Assembly: GCA_022592445.1 (NCBI GenBank)
Contig: JABYQR010000114.1
Coordinates: forward strand, 1-64,000
From: Cytidiella melzeri
Taxonomy: Eukaryota > Basidiomycota > Agaricomycetes > Polyporales > Irpicaceae
Direction: 5' to 3'
Length of the DNA stretch: 64,000 nucleotides
Positions 21,101-37,389 of this stretch are shown here, in pieces. The translations under genes and the position numbers were made by a program. Below the pieces are notes generated by a model. It searched no databases. It was given only the letters and a program-made list of their open reading frames with translations, and had not been told where the DNA came from. Numbering within the stretch: the stretch's first letter is position 1; every line of letters starts with the position of its first letter.

Positions 21101-23181
21101 TTTGGTCATTTTACCTGTTTCGCCGACAACCACTACACATCGGTTCTTCTCCAAAGTCGCCAAAAACGTGTCTTTCGCAGCAAATGCCGGAAGCTTCTGC
21201 CTGGCAAATAACATCTTCTCATATGCCGGCTTCTTTGTCGTAAGGTCGAAATCCTCCTTCACTTGAGAATCACTTCGGCCATCTCTTCTGGTACGTCTAG
21301 GTTTGCGGAGCGTCGTGGAAACAGGAGCTTCCAGATCTAGATCATCAGTATTATCAAGAGTCAGGGAGGCCGACTTCCGCGACAGTAGATGCTTGAGGAC
21401 GGCAGACATATCCGGTGGCCCGTTGTCTTGAATGAATGCCCATTCCTCTTCTAGTAGTCGAACCACCGCCATGATTGTAGTTTCACCGGGCTCGACCAGA
21501 GTGCCTTGCCTGAAAGCTGTGATTAATCTGGAGAGCATGTGCAGCCGCACGTAGGCGGGAGCGTCGCCAGACGTGAGATACATAGCGGGTGGATCGCCAT
21601 GCGAAGGAAGAATGTGGTCTGAGGAGGCGAAGAGGACATGTAAACATAATGGAGCTGTGAGCAGTGGCAGCTTCATATGACGCTCATCCACGAAGGTAGC
21701 ACTAAGCGCATCGAGCTCTTCCTCGTCGATAGCCTCTGACTCCACTTCTGTCTGCACAGGAACAGTGGCGTCGCCCACGAGCCTGACGTTCAACGATTTC
21801 ACCAGGCGAGTCCAATCTTGACCGACGTCAGCATCGGAAAGGACATCCTTAACTGCGTAGACGGGCCAGCCGCATTCTCTTATAAGTTTTTCCTGTATCC
21901 ATCGTAGTTTGAGATCGTCTGTGCCGCTGTGGGTAGAAGAAATGAACGGGTTCGACGTGTTCATTGTTGGCATAAACCGCTGCGGTAAATCGCATTCTGG
22001 CACATGTAAGAGGAGAAACTCTAGAGAAGCGTCGAGAGGACTGAGTGAAGAAAGTAGTATTGATGACAGGGCCGAGGGTCTCGACAGCGCCTCTGTAGCA
22101 GAACGAGCTTGTGCAGCCGTGAAGCCGAGCACTTGTAATCTCTGCTTGACCTCGGGAGCATGCTCTTCTGCTAAGGTTGTGGGTGTGGCTTCCGTGGCTT
22201 CTGGATACAGTTCAAAGGCCTTGGAAAAAGCAGTCAGAACATCGCTTAGAAGCAAACATGGATAGCTGTCAGACACCGACTTTCTTTATCGAATCTTCGA
22301 CAACGTCTCGCACAGAGGAAGCCATTTTGACTTCTGGGGCATGGGCAAATTCAGGAGACGGTCCAGCAGCCCCAGTTCCAGTGCTCGACGAGGGCTGTTC
22401 GCGCTTCTTGGCTGCCTTCTCTTGACGCTCGTCTACCGCTTTCCGTGCTGCGAAAGGGTCAGCGTCATACATCCATTTCTGGTGTTCCGGAGTCTGTTTG
22501 TGCTCTGCAGCCAACTGTGTCCAGTATTCACGAGGCCCTGGGGGTAGAACACGGTTGAGCTGTATACCGTTGCAGAACTGCAAACGAAGCTCAAAACAAG
22601 TACACCAATGCGGGACAGCGACGACGACGAACGCGATACATAGCGTAGGTGGCACCCCAATGCCGAGCTTCCAACGCGGTTGGCAGGACAAACGGAGGGT
22701 GAGGCTCTAAACGGACGGATTCTTTCTCGTTTTTCTTGTTCGTTCGGTTCAAGAAAACGGTGAACGAGAACCCGTCACTTTGCCTTCGCTAACCGAACCA
22801 CAAGGCTGTTAGATACTGACGCAATGATCTGTAAGTCCCAGTATACGTACGGTTTCGACATTTGGTTTGTCCCATCCATTTTTCTGGCATCTGCTGGTTG
22901 CATGAGCGACTTGTTCACGGGAGGTTGATTTGAGAGGAAAGTTCTCCAAGTACGCCTTGAGTTACGTTCATCTCAAATGACCTGACCCGCGACATGAACA
23001 GTGAACCTCATACCTTGCAGGCCTATGCTGCTCACCTCTCATGAAGCAGACTCAGAGGATATTTGAAACCTGGAGGAAAGAGAGGCTTTTCCTCAGTGCT
23101 TGGCAGCTCCGGGCCTTTGATTGTTGCCTTGGAAGAGTTGCCCGCGTTTCCAGACTTGACGATACCTTTCTTGGCAGGCAT
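18122..23181 (-). CDS. DEAH/DEVH-box RNA helicase, DHX29/DHX57/YLR419W (ucp12) type
   Basis: A long, intron-rich gene starting at the ATG at 23181 (MPAKKG...). The N-terminal part has the conserved LLHERCQKNGWDKP and FCNGIQLNRVLPPGPREYW blocks, then a UBA-like segment (VKQRLQVLGFTAAQARSATE) and an RWD-like region. The helicase core shows Walker A GETGCGKTTQ (split by an intron near 21110), QPRRLSA, DEVHERSVDGD, SATI, then VIAATNVAET-like and QRRGRAGR motifs, followed by winged-helix, HA2 and OB-fold parts. The last exon is 18245-18122, joined over intron 18246-18320. It adds QLLDIQLKRCVEEGG... before the TGA; without splicing, a false stop appears at 18293. The intron inside the DEVH motif has a GC 5' site. 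Relatives act in translation or RNA turnover; the exact role here is unknown. Confidence 0.92.
20659..20706 (-). other. GC-AG intron inside the DEVH codon block
   Basis: Read on the minus strand, GACGAG|GCAAGA...TTCATAG|GTGCAT. Removing these 48 bp restores VDEVHERSVDGD. No GT donor in the neighbourhood keeps the motif. AG|GCAAG is the known consensus for the minor GC-AG class. Confidence 0.8.
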
Positions 23182-23376
23182 GACTGCCTTGGTGGCAGTT
23201 TTACAGTACTTCAACAACGCGGGCGCAGTGACGCCGGATCACATTAACGTGACATGGTCCGTGACACGACTCAGTCACTCAACTGCTTGTCGTTTGACGA
23301 AGCGCCCGTATCCTGCTGTGCCAGGTTCTCTTAGACATTCATTCCCGTTCTCCAGTCTTTCTTTCTTTTTGACGAA
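23182..23376. promoter_or_regulatory. 195-bp divergent promoter between two DEAH helicase genes
   Basis: The ATG at 23181 (minus) and the ATG at 23377 (plus) are separated by only 195 bp, so both genes must share this control region. A pyrimidine-rich run (TCTTTCTTTCTTTTT) lies just before the Prp22 start. I see no clear TATA box. Confidence 0.6.
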
Positions 23377-27194
<3,818 letters not shown>

Positions 27195-27689
27195 AGAGGG
27201 TCTTGTCTCTGTCGTGTGCTTACTGTATCATGAATATCTCGTATTTGTATTATTATTGCTGTTTTTCGGATTCTAATATGTGTGTCCCGTCTACTGCATT
27301 GTAGTTGTACTACCAACGATTCAACCTGAGGCATGCACGCAGGGTAAAATGTTCATGTGAACCGCGCTCCATGATGGCAGTGTTGTGGAATGCAGTGTAT
27401 GACAGTGCTCGTGCGCTGTAGGGTTTACGGCCATTTTCACCGAGATTGTTCTGTCGAATATCGCCACCACTCTCCTGCTAGAGAAACTACAGCGCAACCG
27501 TTGGTCGAATCCACAGGTTATCATGTATGTGTGAGATCCTGTCTCATTTAGAATAGCGTGTGCATTTGTCTGTTGCGTCCAAGCAGCTAGTCGTGGCGTG
27601 GGTGGGTCTCTATGAGGTTTTAGTGCAGTTACAAACGTGAAGCAGGAGCAGACACACCGGATTCTTCAACTAACAACCTCCCTCCCTCT
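27195..27689. other. Convergent 3' gap, no gene seen
   Basis: About 495 bp between the stop of Prp22 and the stop of NXT1. It should hold both 3' UTRs. No ORF with a recognisable product and no repeat was seen. Confidence 0.5.
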
Positions 27690-28254
27690 TTACCCTACGA
27701 ACCGCATCGCATCCGCATTGATGTAATATTTCGTCTGCTCTCCTGCTGCCGTACTCGGGTCCGGCACGAGCATGAAGGTCTGTGAGAACACTCGGGGCTG
27801 TCCATCCACCGACTTGCTAGGAGTCGCTGCTGGGTTACCCGCCGGGCCTTTGCCGTGCACCACGTTACCTGAGACTGAAACGAGCAGAGACGGTGGTTGG
27901 CTTCCTGTAACTTCGATGAGCTTCAAAATTGCCGAAAAGGTGGCCTGACAGACTGACCGGGTATGGGATGGCAATCGAACGACTGCACTTCATGCTTCGT
28001 TATTGGCATCTTACTTAACAGCTCACGCACGCCTGCTTTGCCTTGGAAGGGCGTTCCGTTCCATGTCAGCGCCGATGAGTCGCGGTAGAAGTTGGGTAGG
28101 TCGTCGACTCGCGTAGGTGAGTCGTATGTGGTGTAGTACAGACGAGTGAAGTGCTCGGCTGCTGTCGAGACTATGTGGATGCTAATACACGCGTCAGCAG
28201 TGCATTTCCAGCGCGCTTGAGATGTACCCACTCGTTCTTTGTGAGTGTTGTCAT
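27690..28254 (-). CDS. NXT1: NTF2-related mRNA export factor p15/NXT1
   Basis: Three exons (28254-28232, 28181-27958, 27904-27690) join to 153 aa. The first exon is only 23 bp (MTTLTKN...). It is followed by a 50-bp intron with a CTGAC branch-point-like motif, then a 53-bp intron. The protein is a single NTF2-like fold: AAEHFTRLYYTTYDS, LTWNGTPFQG, HEVQSFDCHPIPG, LLVSVSGNVVHGKG and a C-terminus with TKYYINADAMRF. This matches NXT1/p15, which pairs with the TAP/Mex67 receptor for nuclear mRNA export. It is somewhat longer than the animal protein because of a Pro/Ala-rich loop. The start is set by the in-frame splice of exon 1. Confidence 0.92.
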
Positions 28255-29559
28255 GATTTTGCTGCCGTTGAGTGGTGGTAAAGGAGAAACGCGGACGCGA
28301 CTGAATGATACTCACGGTGGCCACAAGTACTCGACCCTGAGAGCGCTAAAAACTGTAGAGCCGAGTCAGAGGACCCCAGACCACTCCCAGGCGCTTGAAT
28401 ATTACTAAGCACTGCACTGACTCTTTCCGAGTCGAGTTCATCTAGCAGAGACAGCACACAAGACTTTTACGCTATTGGATTCTCCGTTCTGTATACAACA
28501 AGGAAGCCGCCCTACGATCTTGTTCCATCTCACGACGACCGACATCTCAGATGACCACGAACGCATCTGAGACCTGCACTCATTTGTCAACATTCGCGAT
28601 AGGTTTCTGGCAATGGACAGCAAGCGGACGAGCAGAAGGTCAGCACGTCTGACTCGATGGCATAATATGAGATTGCATAAAGGGCTTGGAATCGCCGACC
28701 ACAGACAGTACATGAGCAGCACCTGTTCAACTTTACTAAAGCTTTCGTAAATCCTTTCCGAACTGGTTTTTTTGCGCTGTCGTATTTGTATACTTATGTT
28801 CTGGACTTTCAACCGCTCACCTGAGCTAGTGGTAAGAAAAACAATGGATATGAAGATAGCGGTCGACAACAGGATGCACCGCATGGCTGTGATACGAGAC
28901 TCAGAAAAGATTATCAACGTATCCTGCTGTTACACCTAGTTCTTCTCCACTCCTTCTTAGTACAGGTCCTCGCGCAACTCGGATACTATGAGAATTTCGC
29001 TTGTGTTTCTCACGGCTCGTTAGTATAAACTGCCAGGTTATACAGGGTCCCAGTGGAATGCAGTGAGTGGTGTCTCTACTGAATCATTCAGTCATTCTCC
29101 GAGCCCTGTACAACGCGCCGAGTTGTAAGAGTCCGCTGCAAGATCCCTCCAAACCTCGCGGTGAATTTCTTGGCTGTGGACCGTCGTGCCACCGGAGGAA
29201 ACACACTGGGTTATGATCTGAGCAAAAGTACTATCAGATGCTCGCGCCCCAAATAGAACTGACCAACATGCCAGCTCATGACCACGGTCAGTGACAAGGA
29301 TGCTGCGGTAACGAGCTCATCTGAATGATGAAATACTGAGAGCAACATACAATACAACAAGTGATTATTTATATGACAAGGGGAAGGACATATCCAATAT
29401 TATACTCCGAGGACAGCGGCATAAGCCTGCAACTAAAGTTCTTATGCCGCAGCAGCAACGGGCTGCGAAGGCAACTCACGCACACCTTGATGTTCCGTTC
29501 CCATGCTAGCATACCAAGTTTGAGGGCCCTAGTCATCCAAATACCCAGAGCTAGCGCAA
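28255..29559. other. Intergenic region, no supported gene
   Basis: About 1.3 kb. The longest open frame (minus strand, 28438-28917) begins with a hydrophobic stretch but has no domain, no conserved pattern and no clear splice partners, so I do not call it. No repeat was recognised. Confidence 0.4.
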
Positions 29560-30875
29560 TCAGAGCATGTCAGGATGTTGAACTACAACATAATGACGCA
29601 CCGCCCGATTCTTGATCCTCAGTTTTCGGATCCGCCTAGATATCCATTCTTTCGATGTTGAGTTTGTTACGTATTCCTCACGAGATGTGTTTGTAACGGC
29701 ATCTGCTATCAGGTGACTCTGGTCCTGCAGCGGGCGCAAGATGACATCGTCTCCTGGCCTAGTGAAGAAGCTTATCGAATAGCGAGGCATACGCCACTGA
29801 TCTCCTGGAGGCGGCCTATCGTTCTGTCATCAGTATCGAATACACCAGAAGAACAGGAAGATACCAACATAACTCGATGGACATTTGAGCGCAAGATGCC
29901 ACCGCTGAATATCGCTAGCGCGTCGCCTACGTTGCATACTGCGTGACCAGGTAGCGGCTAGCAACAGCATGCATATGAATTACTCGGGACCAGTGCACCC
30001 TATGCCCAACTCACCTTGATGTACAACCATCGATCCAAGCCGGGTGGCATGACTTGCAAACCACCGAGGCGGTTATGTACTATAGCCTAGATCACATTGA
30101 GTGTCATGTCCAAAACGAGGTTGGTTTTCCTGCTCACCAAAGACCCGAAATCCGTGTGTGCGCCAACACCGGTAGAAGTCTGCCTCGGCGGTGTCCTTAT
30201 ACACCGAGCCTCGCCACCGTTCAATTCATTCTCATCGTGCCTTTTCAGGAGTTCTCCCGCAGGAAGCTGTAGTTTCCGCTCGAAGAACCGGAGGAAGGTC
30301 CGATTCACCTCCATCGACTTCCTGACGAACGGTGTAACTACATCTTCCATATAAGCGTAGACCGTCCGGGGGTACGTTCGATGTGTGATTTGGGGCCAGG
30401 AAAGCGCGTCATCTTGAGCGATGTTGAGGAACTCCACGTTGTCCACCGTACCATTCTTGTCTGTGGCGATTGTCCCTCGCGCTTTGTACCTAAAAAAATT
30501 GTCAGCAAGTCGATTCGGAGCATGAAGCGTGGCAGTTCAGACGTACCCAAACGAGTCACCGTTGTCGCCTTGCTCGTACTTCATCTTCTCGTCTAGCGGG
30601 AGATCGAGGGTTTCTCTACCCATATCAAACATATCGCTGACCTCACGGTCTATACCGTGATTCTTGATGCTGGTACGCTCGTCAGCAACTTTCCAGCAAC
30701 GGTGCCATACTGTAACGATTGTCACTCACTACCAGAAGCCGAGTTCAGTGGCTGCCTTCCATAGTTTGTTGAGCTCACGCTCATCATTCGCCACGACTAG
30801 CGCGTAGTCGACGACGAGCAGTGGGTGAGTAGGAATATCTTCTGGGAATGGTATCGTGGTAGTGAGCCCTGGCAT
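29560..30875 (-). CDS. 2-oxoglutarate/Fe(II) dioxygenase, isopenicillin N synthase-like
   Basis: A multi-exon gene starting at the ATG at 30875 (MPGLTTIPFPEDIP...). The DIOX_N part includes ANDERELNKLWKAATELGFWYIKNHGID, restored across a GTGAGT...ACCAG intron. The catalytic jelly roll shows the iron ligands His and Asp of AHTDFGSL, the distal His of SNVHRVM, and the 2-oxoglutarate-binding Arg-x-Ser of MPRYSISFF. Other marks are NRLGGLQVMPPGLDRWLYIK and NVGDALAIFSGG. The stop is at 29560. Members of this large family oxidise small molecules in the cytosol, and the substrate cannot be told from sequence. No other secondary-metabolism gene lies beside it, so a biosynthetic cluster is not supported. 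A start upstream of 30875 cannot be fully excluded. Confidence 0.9.
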
Positions 30876-31719
30876 ACTTGCGGTTTGAAGCGAAGTGGTC
30901 CATTCGGTTGGGACCTATATACTGTGCCAACTATCAAGTCATCAGTAACCGCAGACCTTCTAACCAATTTTAGTTTCTGTGATCAAGCCACGAAGATAAG
31001 TCACCTTTTTGTAGAGGATCGGCAGGACCAAGCTTGTCCGACCTCCCGGAAACACACGCCGTAATGTTCCTGGTCCTAGCCACTCTTGGGATTCGGTTCA
31101 GCTTTGTGCACATGGTACATGTCGGAGACTAACACGTCACGTCTGAACCACAGTGCACCTCGATGTCAGCACAGTAATCAACGTTCAACGCTGACTCTCG
31201 CTGACAACTGTGTTGTTCTGCGGTCATGGGGCTGGTCCAGCGAGCCCGAGGGCTAGGATCCCAACCCGCACTGACCTTCCAGAGACCTCCTGTGACCAAA
31301 GTGTAGGTTCTCCGGAGTTATTGAGCATGAGAGCGAAAAGGTTCATTGGGGGTTAGCTAGATATTTATCCAATGAAATGATCAAGCCTGAAGATCGTGGA
31401 TTGCCATGCAGCCTGGTGAAGAGGGTATACATCAACGTCTGTTGTTCTTGAATCTGGTGTACTTACTTACATGATGGTGTTGAAGCAAGTCTCAGAGTCA
31501 GACGTCGCAAGCAATGATATGATAGATTCGGATGCCCCGGGCCGCCGCGCTGCGATTGATCCTGACCCCACCATCCTCGACGTTGACGCACGACCTACTG
31601 CAAGTACAGGCCTGCTTCCGACTCACTATCTACCATCCTACCCTGACTCTCTCATCACTGATTCTGTCCTGAAGCTCTTCGTCGTCGTGAACGGCACAGG
31701 TCGTCCTTGCATGGGATAG
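30876..31719. other. Intergenic region between divergent 2OG oxygenase and AP-3 delta genes
   Basis: About 840 bp that must contain both promoters. The only sizeable ORF (31471-31719, plus) ends just before the AP-3 start and shows no domain. No TATA box or repeat was clearly seen. Confidence 0.4.
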
Positions 31720-34700
31720 ATGTGGGAACGGACCTTGCAAGACCTCATCCGCGGTCTGCGCGCGAACAAGAAAGATGAAGCCAAATTCATCGCAAAAGCT
31801 GTCGACGAAATTCGCGAGGAAGTCAGAAGCAAGGATATGGAGTTGAAAGCAGGCGCGGTGCTGAAGCTTACATATGTCAGTGATGGACGCACAGTCCTGC
31901 ATTGATTACTGATTGGTAGTTCATTCGCAGCTAGACATGCTCGGATATGACATGGGTTGGGCGTCATTTCATGTCGTGGAGGTTATGTCTTCTCCCCGAA
32001 TACACTTGAAGAGCATTGGATACCTTGCTGCGGGTCTATCATTTCATGAGGACACGGATGTACTCATGCTAACCACGAATTCGCTCAAGAAGGTACGCAG
32101 CATACAAATGTCTGGTCTCTCAAGACGTTGACACTCTGGCAGGATTTCAATTCTAAAGTGGAAGACGTCGCGGTCACTTTGAACGGATTCTCGCAGATCG
32201 TGAACGCAGACCTAGCTCGAGACCTCGGCCCAGATGTCGTCAAGATGCTAACACATTCGCGAGCCCATATCCGAAAGCGCGCAGTTGTTGCATTGTACAG
32301 AATTATTGTCAAGCAACCTGAGCTCAGCGGAGCGGCAGTGCCTCGTCTCAGGGAAAGGCTAGAAGACGATGACCCAGGTATCTTTACTCCCTTCGTCATG
32401 AACAACCATGCCGACTATGTTTTCCTGCAGGCGTTGTGGCTGCCGCAGTCAATGTGCTATGTGAATTGGCGCGCCACAACCCAAGAGGTTATCTCTCTCT
32501 TGCTCCTCAACTCTTTGATCTTCTCACAAACTCGACTAACAATTGGATGCTCATCAAACTCATCAAGCTCGTAGGTGTTTTCACAATTCGCGAGAATCCG
32601 CTTCCAGCTGAGCAAAGCATAATCTATTTAGTTTGGCTCCCTCACACCACATGAACCACGCCTGGTTAAGAAGCTCCAACCTCCCATTACTGACCTCATC
32701 TCCACCACGCCGGCCGTCTCTCTGTTGTACGAATGCGTACATACTTGCATCATCGGCGGGATGCTGCACGGAACGTCAGGAAACACACTGGCCAGAACAT
32801 GTGTCACCAAACTTGCCAACTTCTTGCAAGACAACGATCAGAACTGTAAGTATTCTGTTATGATTGGTCTTTCACATGCTGGACCGTCATACGTTTGCAT
32901 ATAGTGAAGTACATCGCCTTGTTGGCTATGGTGAAAATTGTGCCCACACATCCATTCCTCGTTGCAGAATACCAGGAAATGATAATGTCCAGCATTGATG
33001 ACCCGGACATCAGCATTCGCATGAGAGCGCTTGACCTGATCTCAGCTATGGCGAGTGTCTGTTGGTCCACCAGGGATTTATACAGCATTTCTGACAGCAC
33101 TCCCAGACGAACCGCGACAACCTACAATCAATAGTCCAACAGCTCCTTTCTCACTTAGCTCGCAATGAGTCGACCGGTCTACCTTCCGCTGCTCAGTCAC
33201 TTTCACAACACGTGCAAGGCCAAGCAGTACCTCGGACGCTGAACAGCCCTTCGCAGAACCCCGCATACAGACTTGGTCTGGCACAACGCATCCTCACACT
33301 GTGCTCGCAGGATACTTACGAGAACGTCGCGGACTTCGAGTGGTATCTTTCTGTTCTGGTTGACTTAGCATACATCGCGAATGTGGACGTAGGTGCCCAA
33401 ATACGAGACCAGCTCGTGGATATCGCTGCTCGAGTTAGAGGAGTTAGAGGATACGCGGTTCAGTTGATGACAAAGGTTTTGAGCGATGAGAGTTTCGTGG
33501 TTATTGCAGACGAGGAAGGGAGCTGTTCTGAGATCCTTTGGGCAGCTGCATGGATCTGCGGGGAGTATTGCAGGTACGTGTTCGACGACTTCTGTTGTCA
33601 ATCAACTCTGACAGCAGGGGGAAAGTGAGCTTGCAGAGCCACACAAACTGTTGAACTACCTTTTGCAGCTTAGGGTACTCAACTTATCACCGGAAATCAT
33701 AGCAGTTTACCTGCAAGCTGCGCTTAAAGTCTTCGGGTCGTGGTCGGCCGAACTTGCAGGCCAGTGGGACGACGAGGACCTGCCGAAGGTGAAGACCACT
33801 GTGGGCACCGTGCTAGAACGAATCGATGACTTTGCTTCAAACTCTGACCTCGAAGTTCAAGAGCGGGTTGGTCTCCTCGTTTACGTGCATAACCGTGACT
33901 TGTAGCTGATGTTATCATCATAGGCTGCTAACATTCTGGGGCTGTTCTCCTTTGTGAACGCAGACCTTCAGACCTTCCGCCCCAAGCATGAAGTCAACGG
34001 CATCGATTACGGCGAAGGCACTTCGTCTGGTTTTGGATCTGAACCGCGCTCAGAGCCGCGGTTCCCAAAGAGCCTATACCTTGTTCAGCCTCTCTTCGGC
34101 AACTATGAACTCAATCCTGTTGCCTCAAGCGCGCAAGCGAGCGTGCCTGTTCCAGATGGCCTAAATCTCGACGCTTGGATAGTTCCACCGCCAAAAGAGC
34201 AAGTCGAGGAAGAAGGGAGTGGTGTGGAAGGTAGTGCCGACCCGGTGAAGGTGAAGAAGAGTAGAAAAGGCAAGGGCAAGGCGGTAGCGGGTAGCAAATC
34301 CAAAAAGAAGCAGCAGATGTACGACGACGATGCGCTGGACTCTACCCCTGCGGAGACGGAGGAAGAGCGAGCGGATCGCGAGAGAGTTTGTGTGATTTTA
34401 GTTCTAAGTGTCTATCGGCCGCTGACGGCATTGCGTCTGTTAGCGAAAAGCAGAGAGACTGGAAAGACAGCGCGACGATCCATTCTACCTGACAGACCCG
34501 CGAAAATCGGCGCGAGGTACAGTGCCAGATGACGTCGATTCTATTCCAGTAGTCCGTCTGGACGACCTACCATCATTGTCACAGACCTCACCAGGTAAGC
34601 TAGTCCGAAAAAGATTACACGGAACGCCAGACTTAGTACGTATGTAGTGCCCCACTCGCAACTACCGAGCCTCAAGAGTACTTCCAGGGGAAGGCCGCCA

Positions 34701-34970
34701 CAAGCGTTTGTCATCGACAGAGTAGGCGAGATGCCAGAGGGCGCGAGACCATCTCCTCCGTTATCGCTGTCGTCAGCAAAATCGCCGACCAACGGTGCTG
34801 GCGGTACACCGTCGGCATCGACACCGTCATTCTTCCCCCAATACGAGGTGGAAGACGAGATCCCTCGCACGGCTACCCCACCACCGATCAAGGTGACCAG
34901 AACGAAGAAGAAGCCAAAGGTTTCTCGCAGTGGCACCAGAAAATCACGGACAGCTGATGACCAGAGCTAA
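31720..34970 (+). CDS. APL5: AP-3 adaptor complex delta subunit
   Basis: Starts MWERTLQDLIRGLRANKKDE. Exon 1 is 31720-31875, exon 2 is 31931-32092 and exon 3 begins at 32143; further short introns follow. The adaptin N-terminal solenoid is clear: KLTYLDMLGYDMGWASFHVVEVM, IGYLAAGLSF, LNGFSQIVNADLARDL, IRKRAVVALYRII, and VAAAVNVLCELARHNPRGYL. After the helical trunk come a charged Lys-rich linker (KVKKSRKGKGKAV) and a Ser/Pro-rich C-terminal tail ending ADDQS-stop. The delta subunit of AP-3 helps sort cargo from Golgi/endosomes to the vacuole. The C-terminal ear is short and low in complexity, as in fungi. Its 3' end converges on the kinase gene. Confidence 0.93.
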
Positions 34971-35345
34971 GGGGAGCACTGTACGTACCATGGACTGCCG
35001 ATAATGAAAAGAAATAGCTATATTGTAAAATGCCAAAGGCCTATGGTATCAGCGGAACAGGGTGGGGAAAATGTGAGTCTGCTATGGTGACACAGATAAT
35101 TGATGTGATACAAGATGGGGAGGGGGGTACACAATTGACTACAGTACATGTTTGATCTGCATAAAGCAAACGGGGTAGAAGAACTGTCGATGGATGGAAG
35201 ACGGTCAATGGATGGGAAAGTGATGGGGGGAAACAGAGAAACACTAAGTCAACGATGCAAGAGTGTCCGTGTCTTGCGAGATGGGGATAAAAATGGGATG
35301 GAGTTGATATGGGCGTGGTTTGGATGGGTACGCATCTACGAGAGA
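34971..35345. other. Convergent 3' gap, no gene seen
   Basis: About 375 bp between the AP-3 delta stop and the kinase stop. It has G-rich patches (for example GGGGAGGGGGG near 35117) but no recognisable feature. Confidence 0.5.
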
Positions 35346-37389
35346 CTAAGGATCCTCGATGTCCTCTACGTGCTCAACGGAGTCGACAATCTCGTTGATG
35401 AGTTCCAACGTGACTCCAGGGATGATTCGTTCAGCGTCGGTGAACGCTCTCTGAAGTGCGCTGAGGGCTACCCGCGCCTCCTGTGTTGAGACGCGAGGGA
35501 AAAGCTGCGAAATGACAGTGAGCACGACGCAACAAGTATAATGGTTTTCAGAAGGAACGTACAGAAGCAATAGCAGGAAGAACGACAGAATCAAGCATGG
35601 TCGTATCCGGTAACTCGTCATCCCCGTTACCTGCGTGAGTTCGCGTTTGAATCTCCTCATGATCTTCGTAGTCGTCGTCATAATCATCAGATGATTCTCT
35701 TGGCTTAGTCCCTTGGCGTATTGTCCCTTGATTATCGAACTTCTTTGGCGTCGTTGGGTTTGAGGGTGGCAAAGGCGGCAAGTCCCGTTTTGAACTGGCA
35801 GAGTCGGTATACGACGCAACTTCAAGACGATCCTTGTGGTTGAAAGAATGACGTCCAGAGCTGGATGATCCATCTGATCGTGTAGTGCCATTATTTTCCC
35901 ATGTCAGAGGTGGACCAGAGACAGTTATCGAACTCTGTTTCGCTCGACCAACGGTAGGATGCCTGACGGTTCCGAAGTCCCAGAGGTCATCGGGATCTCC
36001 ACCAGTATCACTGTGGCAAAATTCAACTCTAAGTCACAAAATTGGATGACAATACGTACACCTCGTCTGCACGGTGACGGTCTTCTTCCTCAGCCCTGTC
36101 GCCGCCTTCCGCTCGCCAACGTTCGTGTCGCTCGATGAGTTCAGTAAGATAGTTCGTTTTCTTGGCCAGGCGAACAAATTTATGCTTCAGCAAGTCCTTC
36201 GCGGTAGGTCGCTAAAAAGGGAGATTTGTAAATAACACTACCCCCAATGAGCGCTAGTGGTCCTCACATCCCGAGGATCTCGCTGCAAGCAGTAGGACAC
36301 GAAGTCACGGAAGCTCTTAGAGAACGGGCCTTCAAGAGTCGGTGGAGGGTTCTTTGGGATCAAGAACAAGACCTAAAACGACCAAAATCTATTTGAGACG
36401 GCCTATTCCACGAAAAGCGCTAGACGCACCTTCATGGGGTGCAATTCCGCATAAGGAGGTTCACCCTTTGCAAGCTCGATAGCTGTGATACCAAGGCTCC
36501 ATATGTCCGCCTTGTGATCATAACCACTCTGCTTAATGACCTCTGGGGACATCCAGTAAGGTGTGCCTACGAAGGTATTCTTCTTGGCGGATAGCGTTCC
36601 AGACAGTTGGCCTGAGACCCCAAAGTCTGCCAGCTTAACATCACCATTTGCAGACAGCAGAATGTTGGCAGCTGAAAGGGCGTTGTCAGACAAGCGTCTT
36701 GAATGGACAAATTCGTGACGCGCCTTTAATATCTCGATGAAGCTTGCCTTCCGAATGCAAGTACTCTAGACCCTTGAGCAACTCCCTAACGATGATCGCA
36801 ATATACTCTTCCCGAAAAACGCCTGGCTTCATCTAAAGACATCTTTTGTGAGATGGCGTGGTAGCATAAGTAGTATCGGAGCTTACCAAGTCTGAACAGG
36901 AGCCGCCGGAGCAATACCTGTTGAACAGTCAGCCTCAAATTTTGGCCAATCGGTTACACAAACGTACTCCATAACAATCCATAGATGTGATCCCTTCAGG
37001 TAAGATCCATGATATTTCGTCACGTACGGCGAATCCAATTGGGACAATATTTGTATCTCTTGCTGGATATCCTCGATCTCGTCCTCTGCGCTCTCCAAGT
37101 CGATAATCTTGATAGCAACTGTCTTCTGTGTCCGCTTGTCATAACTGAAAGACAAGACGCAGTTAATCAAAGTGACAGAATATTGCGATGAAATGTAGTC
37201 TCACCCCTTGTACACCTCTCCAAAAGAGCCCTTGCCTGAGTAAAAACGCGTATAAGTGACTTGAGAATAGGTTGGAGGGTAGAGGGAGCTTTGCATACCA
37301 ATGCGATCCTGTTTGACATAGTATTCCTCCGGGTCCTGGTGATGAGATTCCTGCCATTGAGAGCGATCAGCTTCAGCTGCGCCGATCAT
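35346..37389 (-). CDS. Ste20-family protein kinase, GCK-III (MST3/4, Sid1/Nak1-like)
   Basis: The ATG at 37389 opens [13 protein letters not shown]..., and the Gly loop [13 protein letters not shown] is restored over a GTATGC...CTCAG intron. The kinase domain has VAIKIIDLE (catalytic Lys), [43 protein letters not shown] and the structural [19 protein letters not shown]. These are diagnostic of germinal-centre kinases of class III. A linker rich in Ser, Asp and Pro follows, then a conserved C-terminal helix region ([19 protein letters not shown]...) as in fungal Sid1/Nak1/Kic1 relatives. These kinases act in polarity and septation/MOR pathways. A short upstream ORF overlaps the start. The gene is divergent from the E2 gene. 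Confidence 0.93.

Noticed and set aside
28438..28917. Minus-strand ORF of 159 codons with a hydrophobic N-terminus
   Set aside because: No domain, no splice context, and irregular composition; probably chance.
29560..30875. Biosynthetic gene cluster around the IPNS-like oxygenase
   Set aside because: No NRPS, PKS, terpene cyclase, P450 or transporter of such a cluster nearby; neighbours are housekeeping genes.
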